Virus record (IMG/VR): IMGVR_UViG_3300050821_003048
Span: 1-27,172 of that record
Length of the DNA stretch: 27,172 bases
Strand: one strand, 5' to 3'
Source of the DNA: a virus
The position numbers were made by a program, and so were the translations under genes. Below the pieces are notes generated by a model that was not told the DNA's origin, did not search any database, and saw only the letters and a program-made list of their open reading frames with translations. Each line of letters opens with the position of its first letter. The first letter of the stretch is position 1. Positions 14,196-20,727 of the stretch are shown piece after piece.

Positions 14196-14705
14196 GGCAA
14201 GCGACGAGATGGGCGCCTTCCTACGATGGTCAGCACGGAATCGCTGGCGCGGCTCGATAGCAAGCCGAGCAGCGAACTCGCGGCCATGCGCGCGGACCTT
14301 GGGAGCCTCATGCACGTCCACGGCTCATTTGTGAACCGCTTCCGTGTTGAGGCAGACGCGATTACTGCCATCCTTCATTCACGCGACCGTCCCTACTTTG
14401 AGGTCAGCGACCATGCGGTCGTGCGCTGGCTTGAGAAGGTCAAGGGCTTCGATATGAATGCACTACGGCAGGAGATCGCGGCCGAGGCCAAGGCCGCCAA
14501 GGAAAGTGGCGAAGGCGCCATCTGCCGCGCGAAGGGCGATGCGGTCGCCTACACCAAGGACAAGGTTACGTTCATCGTCGCTCAGCGGAACAGCATCGTG
14601 ACCGTCGTATTTGGCGACTACCTAAATCCGAATGGAGGAGGGCGGTCGGGACCGATCTTCGCCGCCCAAGTATTTCCGGCCCGCGCTCATACGGAACAAC
14701 CGTGA
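14193..14705 (+). CDS. Hypothetical phage protein, 170 aa
   Basis: GAGGGA six bases before ATG 14193 is a clear ribosome-binding site. The first 60 residues are a basic then helical segment (MGKRRDGRLPTMVSTESLAR, ELAAMRADLGSLMHVHGSF). A compact domain follows from about residue 66: YFEVSDHAVVRWLEKVKGFD, MNALRQEIAAEAKAAKESGE, then DKVTFIVAQRNSIVTVVF. This 'DHA..R.LE' domain occurs in other phage hypothetical proteins from memory, but I know no function. The end, PARAHTEQP, shares codons with the unrelated gene at the right window edge. It overlaps the VRR-NUC gene by 4 bases. Confidence 0.75.
   Translation: MGKRRDGRLPTMVSTESLARLDSKPSSELAAMRADLGSLMHVHGSFVNRFRVEADAITAILHSRDRPYFEVSDHAVVRWLEKVKGFDMNALRQEIAAEAKAAKESGEGAICRAKGDAVAYTKDKVTFIVAQRNSIVTVVFGDYLNPNGGGRSGPIFAAQVFPARAHTEQP
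14680..14696 (+). repeat. C-terminal codon repeat, copy 1 (with 27146-27162)
   Basis: These 17 bases, CCCGCGCTCATACGGAA, are identical to 27146-27162 and are read in the same frame in both genes (Arg-Ala-His-Thr-Glu). Confidence 0.85.
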
Positions 14706-15079
14706 CAAGAAAACCCACTAGAAAGGCGCCCAAAGCCAAAGGGCCGTCCGAAAACGAAATCCATGTCAAGGCGTGGGCCTGGGTCCAAAAAGCGCATCCC
14801 GAGCTGCTGATTTTCCACATCGCCAACGAACGTAAGGCCCATGTTCAGTACCACGTCAAAATGAAGCGCAAAGGCGTCTTAGCCGGCGTGGCGGACTTCC
14901 TCGCGTTTCCGATTGGCGGTCGCAAGCTCGCGATCGAACTCAAAGACGATAAAGGTACGCAGGACGCGGATCAGATCAAGTTTCAGCGACGTTGGGAGCG
15001 CGCAGGCGGTGCGTATTTTGTTGTGCGTACGCTGGCGGACTTTCAGGTTACCGTCGATTGCGCAGTGATGTTCGGCTAA
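14702..15079 (+). CDS. VRR-NUC domain nuclease
   Basis: GTG 14702 overlaps the previous stop (GTGA). The 125-residue protein has a basic N-terminus and then the VRR-NUC core of the PD-(D/E)XK fold: ENEIHVKAWAWVQKAHPELL, GVLAGVADFLAFPIGGRKLA with the catalytic Asp, and IELKDDKGTQDADQIKFQRR with the ExK pair, ending AYFVVRTLADFQ. Phage stand-alone VRR-NUC proteins are thought to cut branched or damaged DNA, acting with the helicase and polymerase genes. Its stop converges on the fibre-like gene with a 4-base overlap. Confidence 0.92.
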   Translation: MTRKPTRKAPKAKGPSENEIHVKAWAWVQKAHPELLIFHIANERKAHVQYHVKMKRKGVLAGVADFLAFPIGGRKLAIELKDDKGTQDADQIKFQRRWERAGGAYFVVRTLADFQVTVDCAVMFG

Positions 15080-15537
15080 GCAATTACGACCCACGCGCCT
15101 CCTATCTTGCCGTACAGCCTCGTGCCCGCGCCACCCGTATTGTTGATGTACAAATCGCCATTGTTGCCAAGCCCGGCCCCCGGAACGCCAGTGCCGTTCC
15201 GCACAACGGCATTCGCCTGCAACGTTGCAATGGCGGCAGTATTGGTCGCAATGTTTGCGGTGTTGGTCGCGATGTTTGCGGTGTTGGTCGCGATGTTCGC
15301 AGTGTTGGCCGCTACCTCTGCGGTAAGCGTGGCGACTTCCGCAGTCAGTGTCGCAATTTCCGTAACCAGCGTAGCAACTTGGGCAGCAAGTGCCGGCAAC
15401 CCAGCAACGCTGTCCTGATTGATCTGCCCTTGGCTATCCAGGATGGATTGAATCTCTAGCAGCCAGCGATTTAGCTGCCCACCAAAGACGCCGAATGAGA
15501 CGGGCAGTTGCGGTGGGGGCGGTACTTTAAGCGTCAC
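15076..15537 (-). CDS. Coiled-coil fibre-like protein with 7-residue repeats
   Basis: GTG at 15537 follows AAGGAG with 10-base spacing and lies within the end of the 66-residue gene. The product MTLKVPPPPQLPVSFGVFGG has an N-terminal anchor, a helix (LNRWLLEIQSILDSQ), a long coiled coil built of heptads (ATLTAEV twice, NTANIAT three times), and a C-terminal bead with GAGLGNNGDLYINNTGGAG and GKIGGAWVVIA. This last module is the usual tip of small phage fibre or collar proteins. It is probably a trimeric neck or tail fibre piece. The heptads are encoded by a 21-base tandem repeat. Confidence 0.7.
   Translation of the reverse strand: MTLKVPPPPQLPVSFGVFGGQLNRWLLEIQSILDSQGQINQDSVAGLPALAAQVATLVTEIATLTAEVATLTAEVAANTANIATNTANIATNTANIATNTAAIATLQANAVVRNGTGVPGAGLGNNGDLYINNTGGAGTRLYGKIGGAWVVIA
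15236..15298. repeat. 21-base tandem repeat, three copies
   Basis: Three head-to-tail 21-base units (15236-15256, 15257-15277, 15278-15298) encode the coiled-coil heptads NTANIAT. Copies differ at only a few third-position sites. A fourth, diverged unit follows. Confidence 0.8.
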
Positions 15538-15727
15538 TAAAAGAAAACTCCTTGATGTGTCCCTGCCAGAACTCTTGCGCCTTAGCAGCTTTGGCGCAAT
15601 TTTCCTTAGTGCTGCCGTACGTCACTACATGCACGCGCTCTCCATCAAACCCAATTAGCAAAACTTGCTCCAAACCGTGTTTTTCTGCGACTTCTTTTGC
15701 CGTAGCGATCGGAATGCGTTTTGCCAT
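15527..15727 (-). CDS. Conserved small phage protein, 66 aa
   Basis: The product MAKRIPIATAKEVAEKHGLE QVLLIGFDGERVHVVTYGST has a basic strand, a helix (AKEVAEKHG), two strands (VLLIGFD, VHVVTYG) and a helix (NCAKAAKAQEFWQGHI). The 'KRIPI...A...YG....H..VTYG....C..AA' pattern is familiar from many phage structural neighbourhoods, but no function is known to me. AAAGG precedes the ATG at 15727. It lies between the gp10-like and fibre-like genes. Confidence 0.7.
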   Translation of the reverse strand: MAKRIPIATAKEVAEKHGLEQVLLIGFDGERVHVVTYGSTKENCAKAAKAQEFWQGHIKEFSFSDA

Positions 15728-15745
15728 GTTTTACCTTTGCCCTTA

Positions 15746-17185
15746 CTATGTACCTGCCGACACGTTTGCGAACATTTCATCGATCGTAAACGGAGCTTGC
15801 GTGCCGCTGTACTGCAAGCGGAACTGTCGCCGCCGCCCCGTGCCGAAGTTGCGGCCAATCGCACGTTGCGTGCCGGGCTGCGGCATCGTGATTTGGCGGA
15901 CGCCGTACCACGTAGCGGCTTTGTCCACTGACCAATCGAGCTGAAAATTTCCGGCTGCCGGCCCCATGGACGAAGTCACGTCAATTGAATTGTACGTCTG
16001 CCGCGTCTCTTCGCTGCCGAGCCAAGGCGTGACTATGGTGCGCTGTAGCGTACCAGCCGGCTCCGTGTTGTCGTTTATGTTCACGGTGCATATCTGGCCC
16101 GTGTCCAGCCCGACGTACGTGACGCCGCCGCTGAATTCCGTAGCGCAGCGCCCCGCGTGATCAAGTCGGCCGCCGGGCGTCTGCCGATAAGACCACACGC
16201 CAGTCGCGCCGCACAGTTCGAGCGTCCACTGGCCTGGCAGTGTCAGCACGTAGAAGTCGCCGCCGCCCTGTCCGTATGCGTACGCCGTCAAAGTCGCCAG
16301 CGTCGCCGCCGTGAGCTGTTGCAAAAGCAAATCAATCCATGGCGGCGATACCGGCTGACCAGTCTGCCCAGTACAAAGCCATATGCGGCGATCAGTGCCC
16401 ACAAACATGATTATGTCACGCAGCACGGCGAGCGACAGGCGCGCGGCCAGCCCTACGGAGTAGAGCGAATTCGGGTAGGCTGTGAACGCGAAGTCGGCTT
16501 GCCCGCCCGGGTCGTACCATTGTTCGAGCGAGCGGGAGCCAAGAGGCCATAAAACAAGCCCGGACACCGCCAAATCGACAACGCGATCGGCACGAGCTTC
16601 CTTCGTGGCAAAGCTGTTCGGCAGCACATCAGCCGGCGCCAGTGGTTGCGAGCTATACATTTTGGCGTCTTGCTGGGCATAGAAATTCGACGCGGCGGAC
16701 CACACCGCTATGTTGTTCAGCTCCGCAACAGCAGACGGATCGAAATTAATGCTGGCGTCAAAGCCGGCGTTGACGACGCCCGCAGTCGTCGCTGTGTAGC
16801 CAGTTCCGTACTCTGCAACGTTATTGGTGTTCGCATTCGACGCGATGCAGAGTGCCGTGCGATCTTCGGCAAAACGGATAACCGGCTGTTGTGCGTTTAC
16901 GGCGACGAAACCCGCCAGCGTCGGCGCGTTGGTCTGTACGTCGTAATAAATTGAACCGTCTGCGTGCCCGCTCCACACTGTTCGCAGAGCCTGCCCAATG
17001 GCGACGCACGGTGCGGCTGTTGGCTGGCAAACCTGCGTCAACCCCGGTGCGCCAACAAGACGCGCTCTGCCGGACTTGCCTTCCTTTTGCTCGCGCGGCA
17101 CGACGCGGACATTGATAAGCTTCCCGGCCCCTTCGTCCAAATTCAGAGGATCTTGGAAAGAACCGAGGATGTCGATTACGGGCAT
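15746..17185 (-). CDS. P22 gp10-like packaged-DNA stabilisation (neck hub) protein
   Basis: I chose the ATG at 17185, one base after the gp4-like stop (TAG-C-ATG); a TTG five codons earlier is less likely. The 479-residue length fits P22 gp10 (about 470). The repeated beta-propeller-like strands and the segments FQDPLNLDEGAGKLINVRVV, LGSRSLEQWYDPGGQADFAF, VGTDRRIWLC and GGGDFYVLTLPGQWTLEL are characteristic of this head-closure hub. It sits on the neck below the portal and gp4-like adaptor and keeps packaged DNA in. The gene order gp4-like then gp10-like matches P22. The call is by pattern and context. Confidence 0.8.
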   Translation of the reverse strand: MPVIDILGSFQDPLNLDEGAGKLINVRVVPREQKEGKSGRARLVGAPGLTQVCQPTAAPCVAIGQALRTVWSGHADGSIYYDVQTNAPTLAGFVAVNAQQPVIRFAEDRTALCIASNANTNNVAEYGTGYTATTAGVVNAGFDASINFDPSAVAELNNIAVWSAASNFYAQQDAKMYSSQPLAPADVLPNSFATKEARADRVVDLAVSGLVLWPLGSRSLEQWYDPGGQADFAFTAYPNSLYSVGLAARLSLAVLRDIIMFVGTDRRIWLCTGQTGQPVSPPWIDLLLQQLTAATLATLTAYAYGQGGGDFYVLTLPGQWTLELCGATGVWSYRQTPGGRLDHAGRCATEFSGGVTYVGLDTGQICTVNINDNTEPAGTLQRTIVTPWLGSEETRQTYNSIDVTSSMGPAAGNFQLDWSVDKAATWYGVRQITMPQPGTQRAIGRNFGTGRRRQFRLQYSGTQAPFTIDEMFANVSAGT

Positions 17186-17186
17186 G

Positions 17187-17873
17187 CTAGTTTCTAACAA
17201 ACCGGAGCCATTGCTGACCCCTCGCGTAGTCCCGCCAGCGCGCGTTGACGCGTTCGGCGTCCATGACGATCGGGTCTGTCTGGCTCAGCGTACGCCCATA
17301 CGAGCCCATGATGCGGCGCCCGAGCAGTAGCGTGGCGTCGTGTATCCCTTCCGGCGGCAGTGCAACCACGTCGCTACCATCCGCTGCGGAAATCAAAGCG
17401 AGCCGGCCGCCGTACTCGATCAGCGCATTCGCAGGCGCGCGGGGCGGCTGCCACGCGGTAATCAGCACCGAGCCATCCGCCTGCCGTTCCTGGTGCCATT
17501 TGGTGACGATGCCGGGGTACGTCGTGCGTACCACGTCGGCAATCGGCGCCATGCGCGTTTCACGATTGACGGTAAGGTTTATGTCATTCACCCAAATGGC
17601 GCGCACGGCCACTGCGTCAGCTTGCACCAGATAGCTGGGGCTGCCGTTGCCGACTACGAACGTGTAAACCTGTCCGTTCGTGCCGGGCGGCAGTACGGCC
17701 GCTTGGCGCTTGATGAGGTACTGGCAAGCGCCGTCTGCTTGCTCGGCGCGAAGCAAGTCATTCAAAATTGTGACGTTGTTCGCGATATCCGTAGCTGTCG
17801 GAGCCTCAGTTGCGTCCGTGATGCCGAACAGATGCAGCGCACTCGTGATGATCTGGGCAGCCGTTACGGTCAT
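17187..17873 (-). CDS. P22 gp4-like head-tail adaptor
   Basis: I chose the ATG at 17873, which overlaps the preceding gene's stop as ATGA; an upstream in-frame start lies inside that gene. The 228-residue product begins MTVTAAQIITSALHLFGITD and continues NNVTILNDLLRAEQADGACQ, the helical adaptor pattern of P22 gp4 and relatives, followed by a beta-rich insertion (QVYTFVVGNGSPSYLVQADA, AVRAIWVNDINLTVNR) and a C-terminal helix (RVNARWRDYARGQQWLRF). It should bind below the portal and connect to the gp10-like hub. It is longer than P22 gp4 (166), so the beta insertion is extra. Confidence 0.72.
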   Translation of the reverse strand: MTVTAAQIITSALHLFGITDATEAPTATDIANNVTILNDLLRAEQADGACQYLIKRQAAVLPPGTNGQVYTFVVGNGSPSYLVQADAVAVRAIWVNDINLTVNRETRMAPIADVVRTTYPGIVTKWHQERQADGSVLITAWQPPRAPANALIEYGGRLALISAADGSDVVALPPEGIHDATLLLGRRIMGSYGRTLSQTDPIVMDAERVNARWRDYARGQQWLRFVRN

Positions 17874-18142
17874 GCGTTTTTCTTTGCTTGCCCGATTTGA
17901 TAGGGCATCCACTCGCAAAAAGACACCCCGACCGCCGGACTTTCGCCGTCCTGCACCAACCTGATCATCGTGCGAGAGTGCGAATTGCCGTTCTTGTCGA
18001 TAACCATCAAGTTGACTGTACGGGTGTCGTGCACGTACGCGATATGCGCTGCAAGGGGCTGCGAACTGTTTCCCAGCATCTTTGCATCAAGGTCGTTCGG
18101 TTGATACCACACGACGCGTCCAGGTGTCGGCTCGATTACCAT
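17870..18142 (-). CDS. Conserved small phage head protein, 90 aa
   Basis: The product MVIEPTPGRVVWYQPNDLDA, then LAAHIAYVHDTRTVNLMVID, and GVSFCEWMPYQIGQAKKNA is a small beta-rich protein. The pattern 'GRVV.Y.P.......PLAA...YVH....VNL.V.D..G........LVQDG......CEWMPYQ.GQ' is familiar from phage head-to-tail regions, function unknown. It overlaps the gp4-like gene by 4 bases, so the two are co-translated. Confidence 0.72.
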   Translation of the reverse strand: MVIEPTPGRVVWYQPNDLDAKMLGNSSQPLAAHIAYVHDTRTVNLMVIDKNGNSHSRTMIRLVQDGESPAVGVSFCEWMPYQIGQAKKNA

Positions 18143-18145
18143 CGT

Positions 18146-18763
18146 TTAGACTCCCTTGGCTGCAGCCCATGGCGGCGACCACAGCTGATCGTTCGGAAAA
18201 TCCGGGTCCGTCTTGGTGACGTTCGCCAGCTCGGTTACTTCGTTCGGCGGCGTAACTGTACGAACGGAATTGCTTGGGATGAAAGTGCCGTCATAATCTT
18301 GCGGCACGATCGTAGTCAGGTTGAAAACCTTGGCCGACAGCGGCGCATTCGGCCCCATGAATGCTGCCGACTTCCCGAGACTGGCGTAATAGGGCACCGA
18401 TGTAAGCAGCTTGGCAAGCCGCGTGGCGTCGTCAGGCGCAGCCTCGGGTGCGGCGGCAAAGACCGTCGTAGTGCCTTCGACGGGGCCGTTGCCCCAAATG
18501 GCATCGAGGTTCCAGCGCAGCGGCAGCGGTTCCGGCGGCGGCTCTATCGACTTGTCGGGAAAGGCTTGGAAGTCGTACACAGCCGGCCACGGGTCCCAGC
18601 AAGGCCGCGTGGCGCGTCCGCTGGTTTCGGAGCACACAAGTAGACCGGTTAGGCGTTCACGCTTCAGCGTCGAATACAGGACGCGGGCGTTACATCGCGA
18701 GCACGCGCCCCAAGTCGCGTAGGGCGGGAATTTTGGCTTGGCCGTGTGGCGTGGCGCGCTCAT
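18146..18763 (-). CDS. Phage structural-region protein with zinc-knuckle N-terminus
   Basis: I chose the ATG at 18763, which overlaps the PAPS-reductase-like stop as ATGA; an ATG four codons upstream is possible. Residues about 20-60 hold WGACSRCNARVLYSTLKRER and LVCSETSGRATRPCW, a CxxC...C...C zinc-binding set. The sequence DPWPAVYDFQAFPDKSIEPP follows, which is a conserved phage block from memory. The rest is Pro-rich and then a C-terminal SWTPPW-like tail. The function is unknown; the position suggests a head or neck component. Confidence 0.7.
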   Translation of the reverse strand: MSAPRHTAKPKFPPYATWGACSRCNARVLYSTLKRERLTGLLVCSETSGRATRPCWDPWPAVYDFQAFPDKSIEPPPEPLPLRWNLDAIWGNGPVEGTTTVFAAAPEAAPDDATRLAKLLTSVPYYASLGKSAAFMGPNAPLSAKVFNLTTIVPQDYDGTFIPSNSVRTVTPPNEVTELANVTKTDPDFPNDQLWSPPWAAAKGV

Positions 18764-19545
18764 GTTCCACACCATCCAGTTTCGCAGCCCGAAGAACCGT
18801 TACCGTCGTCAAGTTCGAACTTGCCGTGTCCTGCGAGCGCCCAACGTACGATTTCCTTAATGCCGGTCGCGCCCATGTAGCGGTACGGACGGAACATCGT
18901 GCGCGGGCTGCCTTTTGACGTGTAGCCCATGTCGATTTCGATATCGTTTATCTTATGAATGCGAGCTGGGTTTTTCGACAGTTCAATGATGTCGTCGCGA
19001 TTGGAGTTGATACAAGGGAAGCACTCCATTGAGCGGTGCGGCAGAACATTAAATCTAGCACGTACGATAAGTGCGTCGCGCTCGGCTTCCTGCACAGCGG
19101 CCAGCGGCGCCCAAACTTTGCGACCGTCCAAGCCAATAGTCCATTCAGGAAACGACGCGCGGTTTTTGCTTTCTTCGCGGCGCACCCCAATCACGCTCGT
19201 TGATCGTGATTGGGGGTCATGCTCGTCAAGCCACGCCTCGGTCGGAACCATTTTCAGTTCCGACGTACAATATTGGATGCCCTGCCGGGGCCAGCCTTTC
19301 TTTTTCCGAACAAGGGCTTCCAAGCCGATGCTGGCCGTCCGATGCGGGTCAAACCCGTACGACCTTGCCAGCGCCTCCCCGCGCGCCACTCTGTCAGGCC
19401 ATTCGTCGGAAGCCCATCCGGTGTCGTTGTACAGGACCGCCACACGGGGGCCGCCGGGCCACCCAGCGGGGCTTTCGCGCATCCACTGAATCAGCGCAAT
19501 GCTGTCGTTCCCGTAGGATGCCTTGATGACGTAATCGTATGCCAT
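18760..19545 (-). CDS. PAPS-reductase-family (PP-loop) protein
   Basis: The 261-residue product has the PP-loop variant SYGNDSIALIQWM (residues 10-22, where sulfate-assimilation enzymes have SGGKDS), then VLYNDTGW, QYCTSELKMVPTEAWLDEHD, the GVRREESKNRA motif and two Cys pairs, ECFPCINSNRDD and GCETGWCGT at the extreme C-terminus. The family activates or transfers sulfur on adenylated substrates; the Cys pairs could hold an Fe-S cluster or zinc. Phage versions occur inside structural operons, as here between capsid and neck genes, and their substrate is unknown. No clear Shine-Dalgarno sequence precedes the ATG at 19545; a terminator-like hairpin lies upstream. Confidence 0.85.
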   Translation of the reverse strand: MAYDYVIKASYGNDSIALIQWMRESPAGWPGGPRVAVLYNDTGWASDEWPDRVARGEALARSYGFDPHRTASIGLEALVRKKKGWPRQGIQYCTSELKMVPTEAWLDEHDPQSRSTSVIGVRREESKNRASFPEWTIGLDGRKVWAPLAAVQEAERDALIVRARFNVLPHRSMECFPCINSNRDDIIELSKNPARIHKINDIEIDMGYTSKGSPRTMFRPYRYMGATGIKEIVRWALAGHGKFELDDGNGSSGCETGWCGT

Positions 19546-19582
19546 GTGCGGACTGTATCACATCCGCCGTCCTAGCGAAAGA

Positions 19583-19608
19583 GGCCGCCCGCATCGCAGC
19601 GGACGGCC
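19583..19608 (-). terminator. Terminator-like hairpin after the capsid gene
   Basis: On the - strand, GGCCGTCCGC pairs with GCGGGCGGCC across a six-base loop (10-bp stem, one mismatch), followed by TCTTTC. It sits in the 115-base gap between the capsid and the PAPS-reductase-like genes, so capsid mRNA is probably made in excess of the downstream neck genes. The rest of the gap shows nothing else. Confidence 0.6.
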
Positions 19609-19660
19609 CAAGTTTGTACCCAGGGAGGGTTCGTGGAGCTGTCGGTAAACCTATGCGTTG

Positions 19661-20593
19661 TCAGGCATTATCTGCGCCAGGAGAAACGTAGACGGTTCTC
19701 CAGTCCACAATGGAGGCGGCGCACCGAAACCAAAGCGCCATGAGCTTCGCCTGATTGCTCCAGTTGCTGTCCTCGCGCATCTCTAGCGCGGAGCGCTCCC
19801 AAAACGTGAAGCCCTGCCCGTTGTCCTTGTCCTGCTCGGAAGTCTGAATGAAGTAATTGTCCTTGTCCACAAGGTAGGGCGTCTCGACCACTTCGGGCAG
19901 TGCGCCCGTGGACCGCAGAACGTTGATGTTGTTCGTCTGCGCGTTCCACTGCAACGGCGAGCCGAGAATACGCCGGGTTTCCGGGCCGCTTTCCGGCGAC
20001 AGAATCACGCGGCGCGGAAGCTCATTGATGATGAAACCGCGACCGTTGCGCGTGTACGAGATCTGAATAACGGCGTTCTCGAATGCCAGTTCCGACACGT
20101 TGGCTGAAACGAGCAAGTTACTTTGCAAGCCAGAGACAGTCGGGTGGCTGGCAGAACCAAGCGGTACGTTATCCGCACGAAGGCCGTTCACGGCATCCAC
20201 GGCGACTTGAAGCGGCGCGTGGGCAATGTACTCTTCGGTCTGCCGCGCGCTGAATGCCAGCTCTTTCATCATGCGGGCGCCGACATCCTCATACAGATTG
20301 TCGTCTTCGGCTTCGCGCGAGATCGCGACAGCGAGGCCGTACGATGCGTGCGTAACCTGAGTGCGGTAGCCTTCGTTCGGTACGTCGAATTGAACGGGCT
20401 CCAGTTCCGGCTGTTGTACGGCGAGGCCAAGGCCGGCGCGTTCGGTCATGAACTCTTCGAACGCTTTTTCCGAGGGCTTGGTGTCGAAAAATTTGGTGTA
20501 GATCGGTTCCAGCCGCTCATAATCCAACCCGAACAAGGCATACAAGCCCGGCCAGTATTGCGACGGTTGCAAACTACGATCGATGACTTGAAT
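19661..20593 (-). CDS. Major capsid protein (HK97 fold), apparent ATT start
   Basis: The 310-residue product matches phage major head proteins: KAFEEFMTERAGLGLA, YRTQVTHASYGLAVAISREA, EDDNLYEDVGARMMKELAFS, the arm-like SASHPTVSGLQSNLL, NELPRRVILSPESGPETRRI, and the closing RTVYVSPGADNA. The obvious start by codon type is TTG at 20572, but it lies 26 bases from the nearest Shine-Dalgarno sequence. A perfect AGGAGG sits five bases ahead of an in-frame ATT at 20593, and a TGA closes the frame just before it. I therefore place the start at ATT, giving MIQVIDRSLQPSQYW. The capsid runs opposite to the portal and is followed by a hairpin terminator. Confidence 0.88.
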   Translation of the reverse strand: MQVIDRSLQPSQYWPGLYALFGLDYERLEPIYTKFFDTKPSEKAFEEFMTERAGLGLAVQQPELEPVQFDVPNEGYRTQVTHASYGLAVAISREAEDDNLYEDVGARMMKELAFSARQTEEYIAHAPLQVAVDAVNGLRADNVPLGSASHPTVSGLQSNLLVSANVSELAFENAVIQISYTRNGRGFIINELPRRVILSPESGPETRRILGSPLQWNAQTNNINVLRSTGALPEVVETPYLVDKDNYFIQTSEQDKDNGQGFTFWERSALEMREDSNWSNQAKLMALWFRCAASIVDWRTVYVSPGADNA

Positions 20594-20671
20594 GGTAGCC
20601 TCCTGTCACTGGCCGGGCCGGTACGTCCCACACCCCGCGAAAGGAACTTAGCACCGAATACGAACACACGC

Positions 20672-20701
20672 AATATATGGTACAGTGCCTTGACTTGTCA
20701 T
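20672..20701 (-). promoter_or_regulatory. Leftward promoter for the capsid operon
   Basis: On the - strand ATGACA (20696-20701), an 18-base spacer and TATATT (20672-20677) fit sigma70 well. The predicted leader to the capsid start is about 70 bases. It overlaps the rightward portal promoter. Confidence 0.5.
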
Positions 20702-20718
20702 ACATCGGATGTCATACA
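20690..20718 (+). promoter_or_regulatory. Rightward promoter for the portal operon, with two TGTCATACA sites
   Basis: TTGACT (20690-20695), a 17-base spacer and CATACA (20713-20718). TGTCATACA occurs at 20696-20704 and again, 14 bases later, at 20710-20718. The predicted transcript would begin only a few bases before the portal ATG at 20728, so the mRNA may be nearly leaderless or the second site may act as an operator instead. Confidence 0.5.
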
Positions 20719-20727
20719 AGGGGCCTC

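Noticed and set aside
15107-15418. Repeat-rich + strand ORF over the fibre-like gene
   Set aside because: Only reflects the 21-base tandem repeat read on the other strand.
17888-18643. 251-codon + strand ORF opposite neck genes
   Set aside because: Arg/His-rich shadow; the - strand genes here form a clean overlapping chain.
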